Source of the DNA: an uncultured Acidobacteriaceae bacterium
GTDB lineage: Bacteria; Acidobacteriota; Terriglobia; Terriglobales; Acidobacteriaceae
Assembly: GCA_903911925.1 (NCBI GenBank)
Contig: CAIWFH010000044.1
Location: 1 to 51,076, forward strand
Direction: 5' to 3'
DNA length: 51,076 nucleotides
Of the stretch, positions 44,103 to 51,076 are shown piece after piece (position 1 is the stretch's first letter; each line of letters opens with the position of its first letter). Made by a program: the position numbers and the translations under genes. Under the pieces are notes generated by a model. The model was not told where the DNA came from and did no database searches. It worked only from the letters and a program-made list of their open reading frames with translations.

Positions 44103-46196
44103 ATGATCTTTAGCGGGAGCCTCGCAATGCGAGTGAGTAGAGACCGGCGCACGACAAGAGCCCTGTCAATTGGGGCTATTTCAGCCACCATGCTGCTGAG
44201 TTTGGCGCCTGCGCAAGAGCTTGCTCGACATCCAAACTGGCCCGGGCCGGGGCAACTGTTTGTCGGTGCCTGCTACCAGCCCGTCGACCGCACGCCTGAG
44301 CAGATTCACAGCGACATTGCGGTCATGAAGAAGGCTGGCTTCAATGTTGTAAGGATGGGCGATCTGTCCTGGGACTCATTCGAGCCGTCTCAAGGCAAGT
44401 TTGAGTTCGATTGGTTCGACAAGATCATGGATGAGATGCAGGCAAACGGAATCCGCGTGATTCTCGATATCCCCGGGCTGCCCGCGCCCATATGGCTTCA
44501 TCGCAGGTATCCAGGGGTGGACCTCGTGAGCCAGGATGGAACACGGCTGCCGCCTGCACGGCGCTATATGGACGATATCGGCGATCCGGATTACGCGCGG
44601 GAAGTTGCGGCTATGGCGGAGGCGCTCACCAGGCGCTATGCGCATCATCCGGCGCTAATCGCGGTGGGCTATGACAACGAAGTCGGCAACGGGTTCATGT
44701 CCTACTCCGAAGCGGACCGGCAACGCTTCATTGTTTGGTTGAAACAGAAATACAACACCGTTGAGTCGTTGAACAAGGCATGGGCGACGCAACGCTGGTC
44801 GCGGCGGCTTAACAGTTTCGATGACGTCGATTTGCCGTTGGCAGACGGGCCTGTGCCGCCGGAGCGTTATCTCGACCTTCACGAATACTGGTCGGATGTG
44901 ACGATCGAGCGGCTGAAGGAACTGGACCAGATTCGCGGCCGCAACATGCCCGGGCTACCGTCAATTTCAAATCTGTGGCCGAATGCGTCGCGAAAAGGGT
45001 TCGACTATCTGGGCACGTACAAATCGTATGTGAACTACGGCGCACTTGGCTTCTATCCGAGCGACCCGGTGAGCGGCGCGATGGAAGCGCTGATGGTCAA
45101 GGGCGACCTTGAGACGCCGCTTTGGTTCAACGAGTTCACAGCCGGGGGGCAGGGATTCTACGGCCTCCCCGGAAGAAGCCGGATGTATGCGTACCTCGGC
45201 CTCATCGTCGGCAACCAGGGTGTGCTTGCCTGGACCTTCAACAGCCATACTGGCGGCGAGGAGCAGATGATCGTCGGGCTCCTTGACCACGATGGTACGC
45301 CGTCGAGGAAAGTGGGCGAGTTCCAGAGGATTGCGACAGAGTTCGCTAGCCTGCAGAAGCTCGGCTTCCCGCGATTCACACATCCTGAAGTTGGAATCGC
45401 TTACTCATTCGCCTCGAACGTTGCGTCAAACCCGAAAGGACCTTCGGAAACGACACAGGGATACTTCAGCCCGGCCTATGAAGAACAGGTGCGCGGTGTA
45501 TTCGAGCCGCTTTTCCGCGACAACGTCGACGCCGCTTTCATCAACATTGCGCATGCCGATCTTTCCCGCTACAAGCTTGTCGCGGTGCCTGCGGATTATG
45601 TGATGGAACCAGCGGGGGCCAAGGCGCTTCGCGAATACGTCACTGCCGGGGGAACGGTGGTGATGACCGCATTCTCTGCCAAAGTGGACGTGCACAGCCA
45701 GTGGTTCGATACGCCTTTGCCTGGCCTTTTGAGCGACGTCTTCGGACTGAGCACAGCCGCTTTCTATACAGCGGATCAGGAGTTGACGTTTGACCTGGAT
45801 GGCGTGTCTGTTGCCACCGGAGCACATTTTTACGAGGTTCTTGAGCCTACGACTGCGACGGTTTTGGCGCGCTTTTCAAACACCGATGACAAGACGCCAG
45901 CCATCACTGTGAATCGATTTGGAAAAGGCACGGCGGTCTATGTTGCAAACGAAGCGGCGGCTTCGGTAATGGGTCCGGTACTGAGGCACCTCTATGCCGC
46001 CACCGGAATTCAGCGTGGTCCGGAGACGCCTAAGGGCGTTTTTGCCCGGGTAGTGGAGGGGCGGACTCTCTATGTGAATACGACGAAGGAAGAGGTACGA
46101 ATCCCCATCTTCAAGGCAACGAAAGGGCTGATCAGCGGGCGGGAATTTAAAGACGCGATGGTCCTGGGACCGATGGACGCAGACCTGATCCCTTGA
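44103..46196 (+). CDS. Secreted glycoside hydrolase family 42 beta-galactosidase-like
   Basis: The 697-residue protein has an N-terminal export signal (about 1-38, with the hydrophobic stretch at 20-36). The GH42 TIM barrel follows, with 'GACYQPVDRTPEQIHSDIAVM', 'MGDLSWDSFEPSQGKFEFDW' and acid/base Glu193 in 'GYDNEVG'. Putative nucleophile Glu344 lies in 'WFNEFTAGG'. The beta-galactosidase trimerisation domain (about 420-620) and a C-terminal beta domain complete it. GH42 enzymes remove terminal beta-galactose (or arabinose) from oligosaccharides. AGGAGA lies 7 bases before the ATG. It is divergent from the nucleotidyltransferase/kinase operon (265 bases apart), which suggests but does not prove a shared sugar. 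Confidence 0.92.
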   Translation: MIFSGSLAMRVSRDRRTTRALSIGAISATMLLSLAPAQELARHPNWPGPGQLFVGACYQPVDRTPEQIHSDIAVMKKAGFNVVRMGDLSWDSFEPSQGKFEFDWFDKIMDEMQANGIRVILDIPGLPAPIWLHRRYPGVDLVSQDGTRLPPARRYMDDIGDPDYAREVAAMAEALTRRYAHHPALIAVGYDNEVGNGFMSYSEADRQRFIVWLKQKYNTVESLNKAWATQRWSRRLNSFDDVDLPLADGPVPPERYLDLHEYWSDVTIERLKELDQIRGRNMPGLPSISNLWPNASRKGFDYLGTYKSYVNYGALGFYPSDPVSGAMEALMVKGDLETPLWFNEFTAGGQGFYGLPGRSRMYAYLGLIVGNQGVLAWTFNSHTGGEEQMIVGLLDHDGTPSRKVGEFQRIATEFASLQKLGFPRFTHPEVGIAYSFASNVASNPKGPSETTQGYFSPAYEEQVRGVFEPLFRDNVDAAFINIAHADLSRYKLVAVPADYVMEPAGAKALREYVTAGGTVVMTAFSAKVDVHSQWFDTPLPGLLSDVFGLSTAAFYTADQELTFDLDGVSVATGAHFYEVLEPTTATVLARFSNTDDKTPAITVNRFGKGTAVYVANEAAASVMGPVLRHLYAATGIQRGPETPKGVFARVVEGRTLYVNTTKEEVRIPIFKATKGLISGREFKDAMVLGPMDADLIP

Positions 46197-46583
46197 GCAG
46201 GTTGTTGCGGCGCTTGCGATGGGATCTTTGCTCCGCAGTGTACGTCGCTCATGTCTCGTGATTATCCTGGGGCGAGTACAGGAAGGCCGCCGCAGCTCCC
46301 GCGTTTGAAAATTCGGAATGCATCAAATGTAGCTTTTTTGCAATTGGGATTCTCGCCGTCGCGATGCTCAACGCCTGTGCCTGTTTTGTGCTCATCCCGC
46401 GCATCTTGCACTTCCTGGATATTTAGTACGTTGGAAAATCAATAAGACACGTGTTTTCAATTGTCCCTTGACTAGCGCCCCGACGCTTCTCCGTTTCGGT
46501 GGCCTGGCCGGTCGTTTTAGGTTACCTGTTGACATTCAACTGGTACGATGGCACCGTATATGTAGAAAGGCAACAGGGAAGCC
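46197..46583 (+). other. Upstream region of padR
   Basis: No gene is supported in these 387 bases, which are richer in A+T than their surroundings. TTGACA at 46529-46534 is a good -35, but the matching -10 at 17 bases is poor. The operator-like palindrome at 46544-46558 overlaps the -10 region. Confidence 0.5.
46544..46558. promoter_or_regulatory. Near-palindromic candidate PadR operator
   Basis: TACGATGGCACCGTA is symmetric at 12 of 14 positions around its central base. It lies 25 bases before the padR ATG and just downstream of a TTGACA. Autoregulation through such a site is usual for PadR proteins. Confidence 0.5.
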
Positions 46584-46922
46584 ATGGGAGAAAGCAAGTC
46601 GGACGTTTTGCAAGGGACGCTGGACCTGATGGTCCTGAAGACGCTGGAGGCCATGGGTCCGCTGCACGGGTACGGCATTGCGCGGCGAATTGAGCAGGTG
46701 AGCGCCAACGGCCTGAGCTTGAACCAGGGAACGATTTATCCTGCGCTGCTACGCCTTCAACAACGGCGATGGATCAAGGCCGCCTGGGGCACCTCGGAGA
46801 CCGGTCGCCGGGCAAAATTCTATTCGCTGAGCAAGATCGGCCAAAAACAAGTCACGGAAGAGACCGAGAACTGGGAGCGGATTGCGGCGACGATGGCGCG
46901 CTTTCTCGCCCCGTCGAATTAG
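46584..46922 (+). CDS. PadR-family transcriptional regulator
   Basis: The 112-residue protein is a short (s1-type) PadR. The winged helix has 'LQGTLDLMVLKTLE' (helix 1), 'HGYGIARRI' and the recognition region 'LNQGTIYPALLRLQQRRWI', followed by 'GRRAKFYSLSKIGQKQV' (wing) and a C-terminal dimerisation helix. PadR repressors commonly control the transporter next to them. Here the permease gene starts 9 bases later, so they are one operon. In Acidobacteria this padR-ADOP pairing occurs repeatedly. AGGGAAG lies just before the ATG. Confidence 0.95.
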   Translation: MGESKSDVLQGTLDLMVLKTLEAMGPLHGYGIARRIEQVSANGLSLNQGTIYPALLRLQQRRWIKAAWGTSETGRRAKFYSLSKIGQKQVTEETENWERIAATMARFLAPSN

Positions 46923-46931
46923 GAGCCGCAA

Positions 46932-49583
46932 ATGGACTGGATGCGGACCATGATCAGTCGATGTGCGGCGCTCTTCCGGCGGCGGAAGCTGGACGACGAT
47001 CTTGACGCCGAGTTGAGTTCGCATATCGAACTGGCTGTCGAAGATAACCTGAAGCGCGGGATGCCGGAGCAGGAGGCGCGAACGGCGGCGCTGCGCGCCT
47101 TCGGCGGGGTAACGCAGACCAGGGAGCGGTACCGCGTGGAGCGAGGAATTCCTGCGGTGGAAACGCTGATGCGCGACACGCGCTATGCGCTGCGCCAGTT
47201 GAAGCGCAATCCCGGATTTGCGCTGACGGTGATTGTTACGCTGGCGCTCGCGGTTGGCGCGAATACAGCCATCTTCTCGATTGTGAATGCATTGATGCTG
47301 AAGAGCCTGCCCTATGCGCATCCCGAGCGCATGGGGACCATCTTTCAGCGAACCCAGGGCGCCGAGAGCGCGACCGGGCGCAACGACATCGACGGAGAGC
47401 AGTGGGAACTACTGCGCGACAACGTTCCATCGCTGCTTGCGGCCGTTTCAAGCGATGGCGCGAATGGCGTGAATCTCCAGGCGGGCCAAAATGTGCAGTA
47501 CGTGCATGCAGGGCGCGTATCCGAGCATTATTTCGACGTGCTCGGCATCCGCCCCGGATTGGGCCGCAGCTTCTCCGCGGATGAAGATCGTCCCAGCGGT
47601 CCCAAGGCCGCGATCCTCAGCTACGGTTTGTGGCACTCGACCTTCCGCAGTGACCCGAATCTGGTCGGCCAGGCCATTCGTTTGAAGGGCGAGCCGTACA
47701 CCGTGATCGGCGTGCTGCCATCGGATGCGGTCACGCCGTTTAATGCCGACCTTTATACAGCGCTGAAACCCAGCCGGAAGGGCGAAGGCGCCGGAACCAA
47801 CTTCGAGGCCATTACGCGGCTCCGGGACGGCGCAACCTGGCAGCAGGCCGATGCCGAGTTGAATCGGGCATGGGCCTCGTGGGAAGCATGGGTTGCCGCG
47901 CGCAATCCCGGCGACCGGATCAGCTTCTATTCCGTACCGCTGCAAAAGGGAGCAACCGCGGAACTGCGTCCCAAAGCGCTGAGCTTGATGCTCGCGGCCG
48001 GCTTTATCCTGCTGATTGCCTGCGCCAACCTGGCCGGGCTCACGTTGGTCCGTACGGCGCGCCGCACACCGGAGATTGCCACGCGCCTGGCCCTCGGCGC
48101 TTCGCAGGGGCAGATTCAAAAACAGTTCTGGATAGAAAACTCGCTGCTCGCAGCCGTGGGAGGCCTTGCCGGGGTGGCTGTAGGTTTACTCACTCTGCGC
48201 GGGCTGCTTTCTCTGCTGCCGGAAGACTACCTGCCGGTGGCGAGCGTTCCCCTCGATGGGCGCGTGCTCGCTTTTACGCTTGCCGCTTCGATACTCTCCA
48301 GCCTGATATTTGGCATGGCGCCCGCTCTCACCGTGCGCAGGATCGATCTGCGCTCTTCCATGGCAACCCGCAGTGTAGCGGGCGGACATGGTCTCAGGCT
48401 GCGCCAGTGGCTCATTGCAATAGAGGTGGCGTTGACCGTGATCCTGCTGGCCAGTTCGGGATTGCTGATCCGCACCCTTGTTCATCTGGAGACACTGCCC
48501 CCCGGCTTTGAGCCTGCCGGGGTAGTGACAGCCAAAGCTTCGCTCGACGATGCTCGTTACCACGACCCGGCGGCCTTTCGCAAGCTGATGGACGAGAGCG
48601 TTGCCGCCATGCAGCGCATTCCCGGCGTGGAGAGTGCCGCAGTTGGCCTGAACCTGCCTTACGAACGCGCGCTGAATAGCCCAGTAAGCGTCCGCGATGG
48701 CAAGGAGGCGGGGCGGGAGTCTAATGCAGACGCCATCTACGTGACTCCGGGGTACTTCAATACCTTGCGAATTCCGTTGGTGGCTGGCCGCGGCTTTACT
48801 GCCTCCGACACCACAACGACGCAAAAGGTGTGCGTCGTCAACCGCGCCTTCGCACACAAGTTTTTTCATGGTGAAAATCCCATCGGCCATACGCTGAACA
48901 GGGGCCAGACAATCGTGGGCATGGCCGGCGACGTGCCCCTGTCGCCGGGATTGGACAACAACGCACCACTGGACAGCGAGGCAACCATGTATGTTCCCAC
49001 CACCCAGGTGGATGCTCAGTTGCTGACGCTGGTGCATATGTGGTTTCAGCCGAGTTGGATCGTCCGCACCGCCGCACCCGTCAACGGACTGACCGGGCAG
49101 ATGCAGCGCGCGCTGGCCTCCGCCGATCCAGCGTTGCCTTTCTCCGGCTTTTACAGCATGAGCGACCTGCAGGCAAAGACACTGGCGAACCAGCGAATCG
49201 AAGTGGCGCTTCTGGGCGCCATGGCGGGTCTCGCCCTGCTGCTGAGCGCGGTGGGGATCTTCTCTCTGGTGGCCAACCTGGTGGCGCAAAGAACAAGGGA
49301 AATCGGAATCCGCATCGCCCTCGGCTCCAGCATTCGCGAGGCTATGTTCCACATTGGCGCGCCGGGAGTGCGTGCCTCGGCGCTGGGGCTGGTTGCGGGC
49401 CAGGTTCTGTGCCTGGGCGTTCTGCGTGCCATGCGTAGCGTGCTCTACGGCGTGGGCGTTTACGATGCTCCCACCATGCTGGCCGCCGTGACGACCCTGG
49501 CCCTGGTGACATTGGTTGCCACAACCCTGCCGGTGCTGAGGATTGCGCGCATCGACCCGGCCAGCACTTTGCGGGACGAATAG
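46932..49583 (+). CDS. Acidobacterial duplicated orphan permease (ADOP; MacB/FtsX-like)
   Basis: This 883-residue membrane protein has a cytosolic N-terminal region (1-85, 'LDAELSSHIELAVEDNLKRGM'). Two MacB-type units follow, each with a periplasmic core domain and an FtsX-like three-helix domain. The first opens with 'PGFALTVIVTLALAVGANTAIFSIVNALML' and the final helices are near 755-870. ABC permeases of this family normally need an ATPase partner, but none is adjacent, which is the 'orphan' feature of ADOPs. The substrate is unknown; related MacB proteins drive mechanotransmission or export. A short gap to padR and a perfect bidirectional terminator behind it mark a two-gene operon. Confidence 0.92.
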   Translation: MDWMRTMISRCAALFRRRKLDDDLDAELSSHIELAVEDNLKRGMPEQEARTAALRAFGGVTQTRERYRVERGIPAVETLMRDTRYALRQLKRNPGFALTVIVTLALAVGANTAIFSIVNALMLKSLPYAHPERMGTIFQRTQGAESATGRNDIDGEQWELLRDNVPSLLAAVSSDGANGVNLQAGQNVQYVHAGRVSEHYFDVLGIRPGLGRSFSADEDRPSGPKAAILSYGLWHSTFRSDPNLVGQAIRLKGEPYTVIGVLPSDAVTPFNADLYTALKPSRKGEGAGTNFEAITRLRDGATWQQADAELNRAWASWEAWVAARNPGDRISFYSVPLQKGATAELRPKALSLMLAAGFILLIACANLAGLTLVRTARRTPEIATRLALGASQGQIQKQFWIENSLLAAVGGLAGVAVGLLTLRGLLSLLPEDYLPVASVPLDGRVLAFTLAASILSSLIFGMAPALTVRRIDLRSSMATRSVAGGHGLRLRQWLIAIEVALTVILLASSGLLIRTLVHLETLPPGFEPAGVVTAKASLDDARYHDPAAFRKLMDESVAAMQRIPGVESAAVGLNLPYERALNSPVSVRDGKEAGRESNADAIYVTPGYFNTLRIPLVAGRGFTASDTTTTQKVCVVNRAFAHKFFHGENPIGHTLNRGQTIVGMAGDVPLSPGLDNNAPLDSEATMYVPTTQVDAQLLTLVHMWFQPSWIVRTAAPVNGLTGQMQRALASADPALPFSGFYSMSDLQAKTLANQRIEVALLGAMAGLALLLSAVGIFSLVANLVAQRTREIGIRIALGSSIREAMFHIGAPGVRASALGLVAGQVLCLGVLRAMRSVLYGVGVYDAPTMLAAVTTLALVTLVATTLPVLRIARIDPASTLRDE

Positions 49584-49593
49584 GCCACGCAAA

Positions 49594-49626
49594 TGCAAAA
49601 TGCCGCCCATGAGGCGGCATTTTGCA
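49594..49626. terminator. Bidirectional terminator between ADOP and small membrane gene
   Basis: TGCAAAATGCCGCC (49594-49607) pairs perfectly with GGCGGCATTTTGCA (49613-49626) around a 5-base loop. The A/T-rich outer part of the stem serves both directions. It sits between two convergent genes. Confidence 0.88.
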
Positions 49627-49648
49627 AACCTTGGTGCGGCGACTGAGA

Positions 49649-49870
49649 CTAGATGCCCACGCCGTACTCGCCGGCCTGGTACTCAGTCGCGCTGGCGCAG
49701 AAGTCATAGGGGGTGCGGCGCTTGAATTTGTAGCGGCTGCGCAACTCCCGGCCCACAAAGATGCCGACAGCGGCAACGGCCATACCCACTGAAACCCAAG
49801 TGATTACCTGCAGGGTGCTTGATTCTTTCGTTTCTTCCGTGGGTGTGATGGACTCGAGCTCGGCGGACAT
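49649..49870 (-). CDS. Small single-pass membrane protein (73 aa)
   Basis: An unrecognised protein with an acidic N-terminus (1-20), one membrane helix (about 21-40, 'VITWVSVGMAVAAVGIFVG'), and a strongly basic juxtamembrane segment (R-E-L-R-S-R-Y-K-F-K-R-R). A short Tyr/Glu-containing tail follows. The charge pattern predicts N-terminus out, C-terminus in. AGGAG lies about 10 bases before ATG 49870; the frame extends to 49936 but has no ribosome-binding site there. It may follow the deaminase gene in one transcript (84 bases). Confidence 0.75.
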   Translation of the reverse strand: MSAELESITPTEETKESSTLQVITWVSVGMAVAAVGIFVGRELRSRYKFKRRTPYDFCASATEYQAGEYGVGI

Positions 49871-49954
49871 ATGGGACGTTCTCCTATGGCACCATGATAC
49901 TCCAACTGCGGCCAGACAGATTGCGGAAGCGCACACTGGCCTGCAACTTTTTGG

Positions 49955-50971
49955 TTACTCCGCATGTTCAATTCTGGAAAGCCAATTTGCTTTTTCCGCC
50001 TCGGGAAGAAAACTGGCGCGGATAGAGTTTGCGGCCAGTTGGCGCAGCTCCCTGCGGTTAAACTGCTGCACCGTATGGGCCAAAAGATATTCGTTCGCCA
50101 GGTCGGAGCCGAAGAATGCGGGATCGTCGGAGTTGACGGTGACCAGCAGGCCCTGGTCGAAATACTTCCGCAAGGGATGGCGAGCCAGTGACGGGCAGAC
50201 CCCAGTGCGAACGTTGGAGGTCGGGTTGAGCTCCAGCGGAATGCCTCGCTCTTTCATCTCCTGCATCAGGTAGAAGTCTTTTGTAGCGGAGAAGGCGTGG
50301 CCGATGCGCTCCGAGCCGATGGAGAGCGCCTCGCGGATGGCTTCGGGGCCGGTGGTTTCGCCGGCGTGGTTCGTGAGCCGCAGGCCGGCGGCACGGGCCT
50401 GGGCAAAGAGAGCGCGGAATGGCTCGGAACCGGTGCGCCGCTCGTCGCCTCCCAGGCCGATGCCGATGATGGAGGGGTACGCGGCCTTGAGTTCGATGGC
50501 CTTGAGAAAGACGCGCTCGGCCTCGTCAACGGTGAAGTGGCGCACGGCGTCGAAGATCCAATAGATCGAGAGGCCCAATTCCCGCTCAGCGCGCTCGCGG
50601 GCCCGCTCAAGCCCTTCAAAAATGGGCTCGAAGGCGGCGGGATCGTGGGGGCGCCACAGGTAGATGACGCCGACGGAGATGTAGACCTCGGCGTGGACGA
50701 TGCCCTGCTCTGCAAGGTGCTCCATCATGCGCCAGGCGGCCAGTTCGTAGTCGTCGGGACCGATGAGCAGGCGGGTTACGGCTTTGAAGGATTCGAGGAA
50801 CCCGGTGAAATCGTCGAATCTGTAGAGAGCTTCTGCCTCGGGCAGGGTGATGGGCCGCGCGTCGTGGCGGGCGCTCAGGTCGACCAGCGTGGAGGGAAGG
50901 ATGGTGCCTTCGAGGTGCAGATGCAGCTCGGCCTTGGGGAGGCGGCGGATGAATGCTTCAATGGTGCTCAC
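49955..50971 (-). CDS. Adenosine deaminase-family metal-dependent deaminase
   Basis: The 338-residue TIM-barrel deaminase has the full zinc-site set: H-L-H-L-E-G at 17-22, 'NHAGE' near 200 (His and the catalytic Glu), 'RIGHAF' and 'VNSDDPAFF' near 280. It should hydrolyse an aminopurine to the corresponding oxopurine. Family members include adenosine deaminase, adenine deaminase and aminodeoxyfutalosine deaminase of the futalosine menaquinone route; sequence inspection cannot separate them. The start is GTG at 50971 with no Shine-Dalgarno, and a TAAACT hexamer 6 bases upstream suggests another leaderless message. No other menaquinone gene is in the window. Confidence 0.9.
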   Translation of the reverse strand: MSTIEAFIRRLPKAELHLHLEGTILPSTLVDLSARHDARPITLPEAEALYRFDDFTGFLESFKAVTRLLIGPDDYELAAWRMMEHLAEQGIVHAEVYISVGVIYLWRPHDPAAFEPIFEGLERARERAERELGLSIYWIFDAVRHFTVDEAERVFLKAIELKAAYPSIIGIGLGGDERRTGSEPFRALFAQARAAGLRLTNHAGETTGPEAIREALSIGSERIGHAFSATKDFYLMQEMKERGIPLELNPTSNVRTGVCPSLARHPLRKYFDQGLLVTVNSDDPAFFGSDLANEYLLAHTVQQFNRRELRQLAANSIRASFLPEAEKANWLSRIEHAE

Positions 50972-51036
50972 CGTTTAAGTTTAGCGGGGGCGGATGGGAG
51001 GGCGGCCGTTGCATGGGATGGATATGGCCAGTGCAG

Positions 51037-51073
51037 TGTCAGGTATGTCCCCGGTTCAATCTGTCAGGTATGT
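51037..51073. repeat. Direct repeat of a 12-mer at the right edge
   Basis: TGTCAGGTATGT occurs at 51037-51048 and again at 51062-51073, 25 bases apart, with related flanks (CCCCGG and GCC). Such repeats can mark the end of an insertion sequence just outside the window. The element itself is not visible. Confidence 0.4.
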
Positions 51074-51076
51074 GCC

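Noticed and set aside
46251..46445. 64-codon open frame upstream of padR
   Set aside because: No ribosome-binding site, low codon bias and no hydrophobic or domain pattern; the region is better explained as padR upstream DNA.
48186..49610. 474-codon open frame antisense to the ADOP permease
   Set aside because: Shadow frame caused by high third-position GC of the permease; its translation is His/Gln/Arg-rich with no recognisable domain.
1..51076. CRISPR array, prophage, toxin-antitoxin or defence island
   Set aside because: No regularly spaced repeats, no phage structural genes and no recognisable defence genes were seen on either strand.

Overview
The window looks like a chromosomal segment of a GC-rich acidobacterium, most likely class Terriglobia. 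This is inferred from gene content, because no rRNA is present. The pointers are a PadR regulator beside a very large orphan permease of the ADOP type, a secreted sedolisin with Ig-like repeats and a Gly-rich tail, DUF6599- and DUF7544-like proteins, a two-haem reaction-centre-type cytochrome, tandem bactofilins, and secreted GH30, GH42 and LamG proteins. Most of it is ordinary chromosome with intact genes. There is no CRISPR array, prophage or recognisable defence locus.

Layout. 1-2.8 kb: start of an IS630-type transposase running off the left edge, a possible decayed histidine kinase, and two tandem bactofilins; the second is preceded by a terminator-like structured leader. 2.8-13.3 kb: murJ, a secreted prolyl oligopeptidase, a GAF-EAL phosphodiesterase, a secreted LamG protein, a MobC-like protein, an RlmI-like rRNA methyltransferase and a cytochrome c. 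13.4-17.7 kb: a bifunctional (p)ppGpp synthetase/hydrolase, a membrane protein and a Crp/Fnr regulator; a perfect CRP-type palindrome lies between the cytochrome and the (p)ppGpp gene. 17.7-22.6 kb: strong terminators, a sedolisin, a MerR-TPR fusion and tRNA-Thr(CGT). 22.7-28.7 kb: a minus-strand run GNAT - trmFO - two DUF7544 paralogues - DUF6599 protein. 29-34.4 kb: TPR protein, moeA, moaC, GH30 and a two-haem cytochrome. 34.5-39.3 kb: 3-methyladenine glycosylase and Bcp peroxiredoxin, a repeat-containing secreted protein, an unknown gene and a fatty-acid desaturase. 39.6-46.2 kb: a two-gene operon for a GalU-like nucleotidyltransferase and a GHMP kinase-UDPGP fusion, divergent from a GH42 beta-galactosidase. 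46.5-51 kb: padR-ADOP, a small membrane protein, an adenosine-deaminase-family enzyme, and a repeated 12-mer at the right edge.

The best candidate for something undescribed is the operon at 39657-43837. A fucokinase-like GHMP kinase is fused in front of a UAP1/UGP-type pyrophosphorylase, the reverse of the known FKP order, and is translationally coupled to a GalU-like protein with an altered nucleotide-binding loop. Together they could phosphorylate and nucleotide-activate a salvaged sugar, perhaps one released by neighbouring glycosidases; that link is inference. Second-tier observations are the CRP-type sites beside a crp/fnr gene, several genes that look leaderless, the bactofilin leader RNA, and the MerR-TPR fusion.
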